A stretch of 64,000 bases of DNA from Persicitalea jodogahamensis (GCF_014651615.1 NZ_BMXF01000004.1:1-64000); one strand, 5' to 3'; shown: positions 1 to 8,695, counted from the stretch's first letter. The notes: generated by a model from the sequence alone, not told the origin. Translations and numbers: made by a program.

Positions 1-87
1 GCCAGTTGCCAACTGGATAGATCACCTGCCTTCCAAGCAGACGGTCACAGACGGTCGGCCGCAGCCGTTCGAATCCTGTCGGAATTA
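1..87 (+). tRNA. tRNA-Gly(TCC)-like gene with interrupted T arm, 5' end outside the window
   Basis: The anticodon loop at 30-36 reads CTTCCAA, giving anticodon TCC, flanked by stem halves at 25-29 and 37-41 (one C-A mismatch at the outer pair). The T-arm halves ACAG (47-50) and GTTCGAATC plus CTGT (67-79) pair perfectly only if bases 51-66 are removed. The 3' acceptor strand is 80-86, with A87 as discriminator base. The 5' acceptor strand lies before the window, and the D stem visible around 7-24 pairs poorly. A terminator follows at once. It may be a tRNA relic, a tRNA with an insertion, or a form I misread; Gly identity rests on the anticodon only. Confidence 0.5.
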
Positions 88-89
88 CT

Positions 90-126
90 AAAAAGCCTCG
101 CCAAATTTTTTGGCAAGGCTTTTTGT
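90..126. terminator. Bidirectional Rho-independent terminator
   Basis: A long stem with A-tract and T-tract flanks (left arm about 91-105, right arm about 108-124, one mismatch) lies between the tRNA-like gene on the plus strand and the end of msrA on the minus strand. It can serve both. Confidence 0.75.
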
Positions 127-152
127 TTAGACGTATATTCTGAGGCTCTGCT

Positions 153-647
153 TTAAATATAACTCTCGGAAAACCTTTCAAAGTGGCAGGTGTATCCATT
201 GGGATTTCTCACCAGATAATCCTGATGTTCCGGCTCTGCTGCCCAGAAGGTGGTGTACGGCTCCAGGGTAGTGGCCACGGTACCTTTCCACCTTTTGGAA
301 TCGTTCACGATTTGGATCATTTCTTCCGCATCGTTTTTTTCTTCCGCATTTTGATAAAAAATGGCTGATCGGTAGCTTGAGCCGATGTCGTTGCCCTGTC
401 GGTCGATCGTGGTCGGATCATGAATCCGAAAGAAAAAATTCAACAGTTCCCGGAATGACGTTTCGTTGGGATCGTAGGTTATTTCCAATCCTTCGGCATG
501 GCCGGGATGGTTTCGGTAGGTAGGGTTTTCGTTTTCGCCTCCAATGTATCCTACTTCGGTGTCTGTCACGCCTGGCCTTACCCGGAAGAGGTCCTCCATG
601 CCCCAGAAACAGCCGCCAGCAATGTATGCCTTTTTTGAGTCGTTCAT
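153..647 (-). CDS. msrA: Peptide-methionine (S)-S-oxide reductase MsrA
   Basis: Reduces methionine-S-sulfoxide in proteins and free methionine, a cytoplasmic oxidative-damage repair step. The catalytic motif GGCFWG lies at residues 11-16 with nucleophilic Cys13. The family blocks [42 protein letters not shown] and the EPEHQDYL stretch follow in the normal order. At 164 residues it is close to the usual size of a one-domain MsrA, with no fused MsrB domain and no signal peptide. A small gene of unknown function lies 55 bp upstream in the same direction and may share its transcript; the terminator at 90-126 closes the unit. Confidence 0.95.
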   Translation of the reverse strand: MNDSKKAYIAGGCFWGMEDLFRVRPGVTDTEVGYIGGENENPTYRNHPGHAEGLEITYDPNETSFRELLNFFFRIHDPTTIDRQGNDIGSSYRSAIFYQNAEEKNDAEEMIQIVNDSKRWKGTVATTLEPYTTFWAAEPEHQDYLVRNPNGYTCHFERFSESYI

Positions 648-702
648 TATTTAATGGTTTGTTTTTAATTGTTTCAACTATCAATTAATTCTGCTTGTTA
701 CC

Positions 703-969
703 TTATTTTTTATGGCAAAATAACACCGCCTTCATTAGGAAGTCGATTACTTTTTGTTCCGGCATTTCGCACGGCTTTAAGATTTCAGACGTGGTAGTTA
801 TGTAGTAATTCAAGCTGATGAAATCATTGCCTCCCAGTTCCTCCGCGTAAAGCTTTGTGCTTTTCCCAGCATTGAAAGTAGTGCGGGTCACGCCGTATCT
901 TTTATTTCGGTACAACATCACGGAATACCCAACGGGAATTCCGTGGATCTGTTTTAGCAAAGCTGTCAT
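703..969 (-). CDS. Small conserved protein of unknown function next to msrA
   Basis: The 88-residue soluble protein has a compact sequence with the motifs IPVGYSV, YGVTRTTFNAGKS and LYAEELGGNDFISLNYY, followed by a charged C-terminus. It has no signal peptide or membrane segment. I recall similar short Bacteroidota proteins with the GGNDFISLN stretch near msrA, sometimes carrying a 'methionine sulfoxide reductase' label, but none of the catalytic motifs of MsrA or MsrB is present, so that name is not supported. Same strand as msrA with a 55-bp gap, so co-transcription is plausible. The ATG at 969 is the only reasonable start. Confidence 0.7.
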   Translation of the reverse strand: MTALLKQIHGIPVGYSVMLYRNKRYGVTRTTFNAGKSTKLYAEELGGNDFISLNYYITTTSEILKPCEMPEQKVIDFLMKAVLFCHKK

Positions 970-1046
970 TTTAAACTACCCCTTTCCCTCCTTAACGATA
1001 CGTTTTCCAATCCAGAACAGTTTCCTGCTTCTTCGCGTTGCCAGGC

Positions 1047-1322
1047 TTACTCATTTAAATTTTGATACCTGTCCTCGATCCGTCGCTTGACCGAAAACAG
1101 GCGCCAAATCCCTATCAGAAAAACCATCGGTGCCAACGCCAAAAAAACATACCCCAACCAACGAATATCCTGAAAAGCTTCCAGTCTGAGAATCGTGACG
1201 CCACCCGCCAGCAGAGCTAATGTGGTACGGAAGTACGCAAGAAAGGTTCGCTCGTTAGCTAACCGGGTGCGCTCGATGGCTAACCAATCAGAGATTGAGA
1301 GTTTCGGTTTTGTCTCCGCCAT
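1047..1322 (-). CDS. DUF202 family small membrane protein
   Basis: About 91 residues. The N-terminal DWLAIERTRLANERTFLAY stretch is the hallmark of DUF202 (YidH-like) proteins. Two hydrophobic helices follow (around residues 32-48 and 58-76), then a basic, arginine-rich cytoplasmic tail. I place the start at the ATG at 1322, because an upstream in-frame ATG at 1349 falls inside the gltA terminator hairpin. The role of the family is not established. It follows gltA in the same direction but beyond that terminator, so it probably has its own expression or depends on read-through. Confidence 0.85.
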   Translation of the reverse strand: MAETKPKLSISDWLAIERTRLANERTFLAYFRTTLALLAGGVTILRLEAFQDIRWLGYVFLALAPMVFLIGIWRLFSVKRRIEDRYQNLNE

Positions 1323-1332
1323 AATTTTAAAA

Positions 1333-1367
1333 TAAAAAAACACCGCCACGAAAATTCGGACGGTGTC
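1333..1367 (-). terminator. Rho-independent terminator of gltA
   Basis: On the minus strand ACACCG pairs with CGGTGT, enclosing an inner CGAA/TTCG helix, followed by a run of seven T. It lies 22 bp beyond the gltA stop and just before the DUF202 gene. Confidence 0.8.
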
Positions 1368-1388
1368 TGGACTGTTTTGAAAGATAAA

Positions 1389-2672
1389 TTAACGCTTGTC
1401 CATCGCCACGAAATCACGTTCTGTAGGACCCGTGTAGATCTGACGCGGACGACCGATCGGCTCATTGTTCTCGCGCATTTCTTTCCACTGCGCGATCCAG
1501 CCCGGTAAGCGGCCAATGGCAAACATGACCGTGAACATATTGGTCGGGATGCCCAGGGCGCGGTAGATGATTCCAGAGTAAAAATCCACGTTAGGGTAAA
1601 GCTTGCGCGAAACGAAATATTCGTCTTCCAGAGCGGCTTTTTCCAGCGTCTTGGCGATGTCCAGAACAGGGTCGTTGACGCCCAGTTTTTCAAGTACCTC
1701 ATCGGCGGCTTTTTTGATGATACGGGCACGGGGGTCAAAGTTTTTGTAAACCCGGTGACCGAAACCAAACAAGCGGAAGTCGTCGTTTTTGTCTTTTGCC
1801 TTATCAATATATTTCTGAGAATCGCCGCCGTCCGCTTTGATGGCTTCCAGCATTTCGATTACCTCCTGGTTGGCTCCTCCGTGTAATGGACCCCAAAGCG
1901 CGCCAATACCCGCCGAAATAGAGGTGTAGATGTTGGCTTGGGAAGAACCTACTAATCTCACCGTAGAAGTGGAGCAGTTCTGCTCGTGATCGGCGTGAAG
2001 GATCAGCAGCTTGTTCAGCGCTTTGGCCACCACGGGATCGACTTCGTATTTTTCGACGGGCAGCGCAAACATCATGTTCAGGAAATTCGAGCAGTAGTCG
2101 AGGCTGTTGTCAGGGTAGTTAACCGGGTGTCCCTGCGATTTCTTGTAGGACCAGGTGACAATAGTCGGCATTTTGGCCATCAGACGGATGATGTGCATTT
2201 CCGTATCGGCTGGGACGTTCGAATCGTACGAATCGGGATAAAAGGCGCTCATGGCACTTACCAACGAGGAGAGCGTCCCCATCGGGTGGGCGTTGACCGG
2301 GAAGCCCTCAAAAATTTTCCGCATATCCTCATTCACCAGCGTGTGTGTTCGCACCTCATGTTCGAACTCAGCGTATTGGTCTGCTGTGGGAAGGTCGCCG
2401 TAAATCAGAAGGTAGGCAACTTCTAGAAATGAAGCTTTTTCAGCAAGGTCTTCAATAGAATAGCCCCGGTACCGAAGAATCCCTTCTTCGCCATCCAGGA
2501 AGGTGATAGCACTCGTGGTGGAACCGGTGTTTTTAAAACCGGGGTCAATGGTAATATATCCGGATTTTCCCCGGAGCTTGCTGATGTCAATGGCTTTCTC
2601 CTGTTCGGTGCCTTCGACAACTGGAAATTCGTATTGTTGACCCTCAATGGTCATTTGGGCAGTTTGTGACAT
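1389..2672 (-). CDS. gltA: Citrate synthase
   Basis: Condenses acetyl-CoA with oxaloacetate to citrate, the entry step of the TCA cycle. The 427-residue length and the N-terminal region with the block GKSGYITIDPGFKNT fit the type II (hexameric) bacterial enzyme. Active-site blocks are present in order: ILHADHEQNCSTSTVRLVGSS, WGPLHGGANQEVIEML (catalytic His), GFGHRVYKNFDPRARI (catalytic His) and VDFYSGIIYRALGIP (catalytic Asp). A strong terminator follows. About 240 bp of non-coding DNA lies upstream and should hold the promoter, though I see no clear TAnnTTTG box there. Confidence 0.97.
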   Translation of the reverse strand: MSQTAQMTIEGQQYEFPVVEGTEQEKAIDISKLRGKSGYITIDPGFKNTGSTTSAITFLDGEEGILRYRGYSIEDLAEKASFLEVAYLLIYGDLPTADQYAEFEHEVRTHTLVNEDMRKIFEGFPVNAHPMGTLSSLVSAMSAFYPDSYDSNVPADTEMHIIRLMAKMPTIVTWSYKKSQGHPVNYPDNSLDYCSNFLNMMFALPVEKYEVDPVVAKALNKLLILHADHEQNCSTSTVRLVGSSQANIYTSISAGIGALWGPLHGGANQEVIEMLEAIKADGGDSQKYIDKAKDKNDDFRLFGFGHRVYKNFDPRARIIKKAADEVLEKLGVNDPVLDIAKTLEKAALEDEYFVSRKLYPNVDFYSGIIYRALGIPTNMFTVMFAIGRLPGWIAQWKEMRENNEPIGRPRQIYTGPTERDFVAMDKR

Positions 2673-2916
2673 ATAGATTCGTCGAAATATTTAGGGATTT
2701 TTGAAAGTTTGAGAACCAGATGGCGGATAAGTATTTTATTCTGTCCGTCGGCCAGCTCGCTTGTTAAAGGGCTATATCATCGTTTTATACGCATTTGCCA
2801 AAAGACAGGGGAAACGCGGAGGGCTTGCAATATCTTAAAAAATATCTGGATTTTCTATCCAGTTCCTTACATACTGGCGTTCTGAGGCAGATTTTTAGGG
2901 AGAGAGATAGCGTTCT

Positions 2917-4182
2917 CTAATGCTTTTTAAAGATTTTGCCATCTTTCATCACCATTTCTACTTTTCCGATCGCCGAAATATCCATGGCCGGGTTGCCGCT
3001 TACAACTATCAAATCGGCCAACAACCCCGGCTGAATAGCGCCGATCCGCGTCTCTTGGTGGAAAATACGGGCATTGCCGGAGGTAGCTGATTTCAGAACA
3101 TCTAAAGGTTTCATGCCATAGTCCACCATCAGTATCATCTCCCGGACATTGGTGCCGTGGCTGTACACCCCCACATCGCCGCCCATGACAATAGTCACAC
3201 CGGCATCAAGGGCTTGCTTGAAGCTCTTCCTTTTTTCAGTCAATCGCGCAGGCTCCGGATCCCGGCCTTTGCGCCAGCCCCGATACTGACTGATGGCATC
3301 GCCAGCAGCAAGAGTCGGACAAAGTGCCACCTTTTTGTCTTTCATTATTTTCCAGATATCCGCCGTCCCCCCATCTCCGTGTTCGATGGTTTCTACGCCA
3401 CCATTGATAGCACGCCGCATACCTTCGGCGGTGGAGGCATGGGCAACCACGGGCCGGCCACTGCTGCGGGCGGTTTCCACAATCAGCCGGATTTCTTCCT
3501 CACTGAATGTGGGGCGGGCTTCACCATTTGGCCCCCAGCGGTAGTCGGCGTAGATTTTTATCAGGTCTGCTCCTTTGCCAATCTGGGTTCGAACGGCCCG
3601 AATCAGGTTATCGTGGCCATCAGCCTCTTCGGCGCCCTGCGGTACCGCGAAATCAGAGCTGAAACCATTTGGTCCGTAGCTGCCTGAGGCGATGAGCGCC
3701 CGGGTAGCCACGATCATGCGGGGGCCGGGGATGATGCCCTCATCGATGGCTTTCTTTAAACCTACGTCATCATATTCAGCCCCCTCGGTACCCAGATCTC
3801 TGACCGTCGTGAAGCCCGCCAGCAAAGTTTGCTCCGCGCTTTTGACTGCTCTTGCAGTACGGAACGAACGAGGCTCTTTCAATACCTGGTCGTTCCAGGA
3901 AGTCTCGTCGTAGGGGTGTAAAAACAAATGAGAATGCCCTTCGATGAGGCCGGGCAAGAGTGTGGCGCCAGGGAATTCAATACTCTCAGCCTGACGGGAT
4001 TCGTCGGGAAGGCTTTCCGCTTCTCCGGCGGCCATGATCTTGGTTCCCTGCGTCCAAACTACCCAGTTGTCGTGCATTGCCTGACCGTCGAAAACCCGTT
4101 CGGGCCGGAGCAGATAGCCCGTTTGTGCATTACTCACGGAAGAGATGGCGAAAACAAGCAGAAAGCAGTAAAGTTGCTTCAT
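2917..4182 (-). CDS. Exported metal-dependent amidohydrolase (imidazolonepropionase/prolidase-like)
   Basis: The 421-residue protein starts with a Sec signal peptide (MKQLYCFLLVFAISSVSNAQ). The amidohydrolase fold is marked by the metal-binding IEGHSHLFLHP (about residue 82), the likely carboxylated Lys in LIKIYADYR, then VVAHASTAEG, VETIEHGDG and MGGDVGVYSHG with the late Asp ligand. The C-terminal GLLADLIVVSGNP is typical of the beta-sandwich closure. Such Bacteroidota proteins often hydrolyse X-Pro dipeptides or related amides in the periplasm, but the substrate cannot be read here. It is the last gene of a leftward run starting with mnmE and overlaps the preceding membrane-protein gene by 4 bp, implying translational coupling. 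Confidence 0.88.
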   Translation of the reverse strand: MKQLYCFLLVFAISSVSNAQTGYLLRPERVFDGQAMHDNWVVWTQGTKIMAAGEAESLPDESRQAESIEFPGATLLPGLIEGHSHLFLHPYDETSWNDQVLKEPRSFRTARAVKSAEQTLLAGFTTVRDLGTEGAEYDDVGLKKAIDEGIIPGPRMIVATRALIASGSYGPNGFSSDFAVPQGAEEADGHDNLIRAVRTQIGKGADLIKIYADYRWGPNGEARPTFSEEEIRLIVETARSSGRPVVAHASTAEGMRRAINGGVETIEHGDGGTADIWKIMKDKKVALCPTLAAGDAISQYRGWRKGRDPEPARLTEKRKSFKQALDAGVTIVMGGDVGVYSHGTNVREMILMVDYGMKPLDVLKSATSGNARIFHQETRIGAIQPGLLADLIVVSGNPAMDISAIGKVEMVMKDGKIFKKH

Positions 4183-4601
4183 ATTCCGGTTTGATTGCGC
4201 GCTTTGTAAATGGCGGAAACAAGGTAGCGTCCGAAAATACCGATCATTAAAATCGGCAGCAGGTGTGCTCCATAGATAAATGCTTTGCCCGTCATGCTAT
4301 ACGAAAGGGAGGAAAAGCTAACGTAAACATAGGAGAAAAGCGCCATACCCAGGACCATCAGCATAAGGTACCAACCAATGGCGGCACGCGGTAGTTTGAT
4401 GCGCCGGATAACCTCACAAAGAAACAGACATACGCCCAGCACAAGGAATACCGTGGCCAGGGCACGCGGAAAGGTTTTCAGGTAATCGTGCCGGTAAATA
4501 AGGATACCGATGCGCCCGATAAGATTGGGGTGGGAGAGGAGATAGGCATCGGTGATGCCAAGAATTACCAGTAGAAGTGTGGTTGTGAGATTTTTTGTCA
4601 T
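4179..4601 (-). CDS. Four-helix integral membrane protein of unknown function
   Basis: The 140-residue hydrophobic protein has about four transmembrane segments (roughly residues 6-24, 44-66, 76-96 and 108-130) and a short basic C-terminus. No family motif is recognised. It lies 12 bp after miaA, and its stop overlaps the start of the exported amidohydrolase by 4 bp, so all three are probably translated from one message. There is no catalytic motif and no lipobox; function is unknown. Confidence 0.7.
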   Translation of the reverse strand: MTKNLTTTLLLVILGITDAYLLSHPNLIGRIGILIYRHDYLKTFPRALATVFLVLGVCLFLCEVIRRIKLPRAAIGWYLMLMVLGMALFSYVYVSFSSLSYSMTGKAFIYGAHLLPILMIGIFGRYLVSAIYKARNQTGI

Positions 4602-4613
4602 TCAGCTGTAGAA

Positions 4614-5522
4614 TTACAAGTCCAGATGGTCGGCTATGGTATCCACCCATTCGTTGGGTGTCTGATCATTGCGGAGCCAGCGGATGTCCACACCATCCTT
4701 TTCCATCTTCCGGAAAAAGGTCATTTGCCGTTTGGCGAAGCGGTGGATCTCCGTTTCCAGGCGTTGCTTCATTTCCACCAGGATCATTTCATCGTTCAGG
4801 TATTGCGTAATAAGTTTGTATTCCAGACCATAATAAATCAGGGTTTGGGCAGGAACTCCCTGATCCAGTAACCCTTTCACCTCATCAATCAGGCCGTTGT
4901 CGAAACGCTCTTTGAGCCGACGGCTGATACGCTCCCGACGAAGGTTGGTCGAGGGGTCGATGCCGAACACCCTGAAATCGGGTAGTTCGGTTTCAGGGAT
5001 GGGGAAATCAGGATTTGCGTCGAGAAAATTGTTGATTTCTATGGCACGTATGGTGCGCTTCTTGGTGGAGGTGTCAGCAATTGGCGAATAAGCAGTCACT
5101 TTCTTGCCGAACTCTTTTAAAAGTACCTCGTGCGGATAGGATTCCAGCATATCCCGCAACGACGGGTTGGTGGGGATGCCCGTGAAACTGTGTCCTTGCA
5201 AAAGGGCGTTCAGGTAAAGCCCGCTGCCCCCGCACAGAATGGGATAATTTCCCCGCTCCTCAATTTCGGGCAGTACCTGCTGCACATCCAGCTGAAACTG
5301 ATGCACATTGTATTTCTCGCCCGCATCCACAATGTCGATCAGGTGGTAAGGAATGGGTGCTCCATCCACTACGTATTCATCCAAATCCTTACCCGTGCCA
5401 ATATTCATGCCGCGATAAACTTGCCGCGAATCCGCGCTGATGATTTCGCCGCCGATGCGGTGGGCCAATTGGGCAGCCAAATGAGTTTTACCTGAGGCGG
5501 TGGGGCCAAGAATTACGATCAA
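4614..5522 (-). CDS. miaA: tRNA dimethylallyltransferase MiaA
   Basis: Transfers a dimethylallyl group to N6 of A37 in tRNAs that read UNN codons, the first step toward ms2i6A. The P-loop GPTASGKT lies at residues 6-13, followed by the substrate motif SADSRQVYRGMNIGTGK and IPYHLIDIVDAGEKYNV, all in family order. The 302-residue length is normal. The protein ends near the expected tRNA-binding C-terminus (RQMTFFRKMEK). It sits in the same leftward run as mnmE, another tRNA modification gene, with 12-16 bp gaps to its neighbours, so co-transcription is likely. Confidence 0.96.
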   Translation of the reverse strand: MIVILGPTASGKTHLAAQLAHRIGGEIISADSRQVYRGMNIGTGKDLDEYVVDGAPIPYHLIDIVDAGEKYNVHQFQLDVQQVLPEIEERGNYPILCGGSGLYLNALLQGHSFTGIPTNPSLRDMLESYPHEVLLKEFGKKVTAYSPIADTSTKKRTIRAIEINNFLDANPDFPIPETELPDFRVFGIDPSTNLRRERISRRLKERFDNGLIDEVKGLLDQGVPAQTLIYYGLEYKLITQYLNDEMILVEMKQRLETEIHRFAKRQMTFFRKMEKDGVDIRWLRNDQTPNEWVDTIADHLDL

Positions 5523-5538
5523 CTGGAGGGGATTTTGA

Positions 5539-6396
5539 TTAAAAATTTTTTACAAACTTACGACTTCCGGCGTTTTTAATTTTTACGAATCTTTGTTCTT
5601 GCCCACTTTCACCCAAAATACCTTCGGGCAGGCGATGCGGATAGAAGCGTTCCATGGTAGTTATTTCAACCCAAAACTCCTGCGGCGGGATGTCTTCGTG
5701 CGGCTCAAAACCTAATTTTCGGTAGCTGCGCCCGCTCGACCATTCCAGGTCGGCGTAGGTCATCAGGTCGTCGGGCTGATGCTCCTTGACGAAATGACTG
5801 AGTAGCTTGTCTAATCCGCCAACTACCGTCGTGTTCAGAAGGTTTGCAAAGCGTACCAATTCATAGGAGCGATGCGATGAACCTTCGCGATCAAATACCC
5901 TTGGACGGGCAAAAGTTGCGGCTGCTACCAACAGTTCCTCCGCCTCGGGTGGGTCAGCAATCACTCTGAAATGCTTCTTAGGCAAGTAAAGGCCGTACTT
6001 GTACTTTGAGAGTATGGAGGTCTGCAGGTGATTTTCTTCCAAAAAACGCTGGGTAGCCGGGCGGTCGAGTCGACGTGCCTGGGTTAATCTCGCCGGAATG
6101 CGCTCCGAAATGCCGAGCAGGGCTTTGACTCTGGATTTAACTATTTCCCGTTTAGAATACCAGACATCATCCCACAGGATTACGGTACTTGCATTTTGGT
6201 GAAATTCACTGAGATTACTATTTCTTTCCTCCGGGAAATCATAAATGGATTTTGGAAAAATATATAAAGACTTACCATTTGAATTCTTAATCTCAAAGGA
6301 ATCAATTCCGGAAGGAGGGACGGATTTTGTAAAGAAATCAACCGGCAAGGTGGACAACCAATCACTGACTTCTCGCAAGAAATCAGTACGACTCAT
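5539..6396 (-). CDS. Uncharacterised protein with GNAT-like C-terminal half
   Basis: I do not recognise a named family. The N-terminal third has VILWDDVWYSKREIVKSRV. The middle carries a basic patch (RIPARLTQARRLDRPATQRF) followed by a mixed alpha/beta region containing RSYELVRFANLLNTTVVGG and MTYADLEWSSGRSYRKLGF. That last stretch resembles the tail of GNAT-like or phage homing-endonuclease-associated domains, and the resemblance is weak. The likely start is the ATG at 6396, which overlaps the stop of the upstream hydrolase as ATGA; an in-frame ATG at 6411 is the alternative. It is 16 bp upstream of miaA. There is no signal peptide or membrane segment. Confidence 0.7.
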   Translation of the reverse strand: MSRTDFLREVSDWLSTLPVDFFTKSVPPSGIDSFEIKNSNGKSLYIFPKSIYDFPEERNSNLSEFHQNASTVILWDDVWYSKREIVKSRVKALLGISERIPARLTQARRLDRPATQRFLEENHLQTSILSKYKYGLYLPKKHFRVIADPPEAEELLVAAATFARPRVFDREGSSHRSYELVRFANLLNTTVVGGLDKLLSHFVKEHQPDDLMTYADLEWSSGRSYRKLGFEPHEDIPPQEFWVEITTMERFYPHRLPEGILGESGQEQRFVKIKNAGSRKFVKNF

Positions 6397-7220
6397 CGGA
6401 AACCTTTCCATTTCTTAGCCAGCATGTTGGCAATAATCTCGTTGCCTTTGTCAGAAGGGTGCAGTCCGTCGTAGGTCATGTGTATTGCCTCGGGTGGATA
6501 CGGGTAGTTGTCCTTTTCCGGATTGAAAGGAATATTGGTGTAGTCGGGATACGAATAATCCTGGTAGTTGCCGGACTGGGGGTTTCGCAAGCGTTTGAAA
6601 TGAACAGCATTGGCTGAGGTGATACCGCTGTCGTGGTAGAGATCAACGACGGGCATTTTCTCCAACTTGCCAATCGATACCACAGCATCAGCAAATTGTT
6701 CCAGTTCCTGATCATCTTTCGGTTTATACGAGCCAAAAGCATTGTTTTTATAGTTGGCTACATACACGAAATCGCCCCGTTGCATAGGGGTCATCAATAT
6801 GATCTTCGCTTTCTTATTGAGTAGTCTCAACTTATCCGTAATAATTCTGAAAGACCCGTACACCGTACCCGTTCCGGTATTATTCTCATAGTCTGACAGT
6901 ACGCCCACTTTTTTGCCTTGCCACCAGTCGTTTGTACCCAGAAAAACGGTGTACACATCAGCTTTGGTCAGGCCAAGGGAGTCGATGTTCTGAGCGATTT
7001 TGACCGCCGTCCAACCGTTGTATCCTTTGTTAATGTAGTCGATTTCAGGGTTGTTCTCAGCGATTCGGGTCAGGTACCCTTTGGTGAGGCGGTCACCGGT
7101 TTGCTCACGGTGATCGTTTAGATACGTAATGGAATCGCCGAGCGCCAGCCAGGTTATTTTCCGCGGAGCAGTACCCAGGCTAATGGCAAACAGGAGGACA
7201 AGGATTAAAATTTTTTTCAT
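6393..7220 (-). CDS. Exported SGNH/GDSL-family hydrolase
   Basis: The 275-residue protein has an N-terminal signal peptide (MKKILILVLLFAISLGTA). Block I is LALGDSITYLND with the nucleophile Ser, block III is FLGTNDWW, and block V is DGLHPSDKGNEII with the Asp-His pair. It is probably an esterase or lipase acting in the periplasm or outside the cell; the substrate is unknown. It lies 20 bp downstream of mnmE and is coupled by an ATGA overlap to the next gene, within the leftward run that includes miaA. Confidence 0.85.
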   Translation of the reverse strand: MKKILILVLLFAISLGTAPRKITWLALGDSITYLNDHREQTGDRLTKGYLTRIAENNPEIDYINKGYNGWTAVKIAQNIDSLGLTKADVYTVFLGTNDWWQGKKVGVLSDYENNTGTGTVYGSFRIITDKLRLLNKKAKIILMTPMQRGDFVYVANYKNNAFGSYKPKDDQELEQFADAVVSIGKLEKMPVVDLYHDSGITSANAVHFKRLRNPQSGNYQDYSYPDYTNIPFNPEKDNYPYPPEAIHMTYDGLHPSDKGNEIIANMLAKKWKGFR

Positions 7221-7240
7221 GAATATGGACTAGGTGGGTG

Positions 7241-8656
7241 TTACTTTCCAATACAGAATTTAGAAAAAATATTCGCCAGCAAATCATCGGAAACAATGGT
7301 TCCCGTAATCTCTCCCAGATGATACAGCGCCAGGCGGATGTCCTGAGCCAGGAAATCACCCGTAATGCCTGAGTCGAGGCCAGAAAGTACCTCATCCAGG
7401 GCCTGGGAAGTTTTCAGAAGGTGTTCGTAATGCCGCTGATTGGTCACGACTGTATCCTGCGCAGCATTTGTTTGAACTTGTTGTAGTAATATGGACTTCA
7501 GCGCCTCCAATCCGGATTGTGTTTTTGCGGAGATGGAAATCGAATCGCCTGGTAGTTTGGGCGCACCAGTGGTTAAATCCACCTTGTTCCTCACCCAAAT
7601 CACTTTCTTCTCTTTTGGCAGGCCAGCCACCAAAACCTTCACCTCCTGTTTGGTGGCTTCACTATCAAAAAGCATCAGCACCACATCTGCCTGCTCCATG
7701 GCCCGGCGCGAACGCTCGATGCCCAATGACTCGACGATATCCTGGGTTACGCGGATGCCGGCGGTATCGATGAAGCGGAATTTCACCCCTTCCAGCACAA
7801 TTGTATCTTCGATTACGTCGCGGGTCGTACCGGCGATCTCGGTGACAATAGCCTTCTCTTCGTTTAGCAGGGCGTTGAGCAACGTCGATTTCCCCACATT
7901 GGGTGAACCTATGATGGCCACCGGAATGCCGTCTTTCAGAGCGTTGCCGTAGTCAAACGACTCGATGAGCGGATGAATCGTGGCCTGAAGCTTGTAGATG
8001 AGTTGCCGTAAGTCGTCCCGCTGGGCGAACTCCACGTCTTCCTCGCCAAAATCAAGTTCAAGTTCTACCAGCGAGGCAAAGTGAATCAGCTCTTCGCGCA
8101 ATAATTGTAGTTTTTTAGAAAACCCTCCCCGCAATTGCGTGAGGGCCGTTCGGTGGCTGGCGGCGGAGTCGGCAGCAATCAGATCGGCCACGGCTTCGGC
8201 CTGCACGAGGTCGAACTGGCCATTGAGGAAGGCACGCTGGGTAAACTCACCAGGCCGGGCGATACGGGCACCGCCCAGTACCAGTAGTTTCAGGATCTGG
8301 CGGACGATGAAGTCGGAGCCGTGGCAGGAAATCTCCACGGAATCTTCCCTGGTGAACGAGCGGGGCGAGCGAAAAACCGTGACCAGAACTTCGTCGATGA
8401 TCGTTTTATTTTGCCGGATCGTGCCAAAGTGAACGGTGTGGCTTTCGGCCAGGGTGAGGTTCGCTCCTTTGAAACAATGGTCAACTAATTCAATACATCT
8501 TGCTCCCGATACCCGCACAACGGATATAGCTCCGACCCCCGAAGCCGTCGCCAATGCGCAGATCGGCTCGTATTGATTGACTGAAACAGAATTCACGATG
8601 CTGGTTCCCAAGTTGGTATTTTTATCTTTGCTGCAATCTAGGGGCCCGGTGTACAC
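7241..8656 (-). CDS. mnmE: tRNA modification GTPase MnmE
   Basis: With MnmG, MnmE installs the (carboxymethyl)aminomethyl group on U34 of tRNAs reading split codon boxes. The N-terminal folate-binding domain begins near NQYEPICALATASGVGAI. The G domain shows G1 GSPNVGKSTLLNALL, G3 DTAGIR and G4 NKVDL, and the protein ends in the conserved FCIGK with the essential Cys. The start is uncertain. GTG at 8656 gives 471 residues, while a GTG at 8594-8596 would start just before VNQYEPI and fits the family length better. A palindrome and facing promoter boxes lie upstream. Confidence 0.95.
   Translation of the reverse strand: MYTGPLDCSKDKNTNLGTSIVNSVSVNQYEPICALATASGVGAISVVRVSGARCIELVDHCFKGANLTLAESHTVHFGTIRQNKTIIDEVLVTVFRSPRSFTREDSVEISCHGSDFIVRQILKLLVLGGARIARPGEFTQRAFLNGQFDLVQAEAVADLIAADSAASHRTALTQLRGGFSKKLQLLREELIHFASLVELELDFGEEDVEFAQRDDLRQLIYKLQATIHPLIESFDYGNALKDGIPVAIIGSPNVGKSTLLNALLNEEKAIVTEIAGTTRDVIEDTIVLEGVKFRFIDTAGIRVTQDIVESLGIERSRRAMEQADVVLMLFDSEATKQEVKVLVAGLPKEKKVIWVRNKVDLTTGAPKLPGDSISISAKTQSGLEALKSILLQQVQTNAAQDTVVTNQRHYEHLLKTSQALDEVLSGLDSGITGDFLAQDIRLALYHLGEITGTIVSDDLLANIFSKFCIGK
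8623..8630 (+). promoter_or_regulatory. Candidate -7 box for the histidine phosphatase gene
   Basis: TATCTTTG matches the Bacteroidota TAnnTTTG consensus exactly, 79 bp before the ATG at 8709 and inside the start region of mnmE. A clear -33 TTG at the right spacing is not visible. Confidence 0.4.
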
Positions 8657-8685
8657 TCAAAAGTGAGTCGAGATCCACGGCCCCT
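8640..8685. repeat. Nested palindrome between facing promoter boxes
   Basis: The outer arms AGGGGCC (8640-8646) and GGCCCCT (8679-8685) enclose a second hairpin, ACTCA (8655-8659) with TGAGT (8664-8668). The structure would form in the 5' leader of either transcript. Confidence 0.6.
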
Positions 8686-8695
8686 CCGTATTTTG

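Noticed and set aside
2846..2862. Hairpin CTGGAT/ATCCAG upstream of gltA
   Set aside because: The short stem lies in a non-coding gap with no T-run and no link to a promoter, so no role is claimed.
4595..4810. Small plus-strand frames over miaA
   Set aside because: They are opposite a conserved gene and contain no motif; no evidence of expression.
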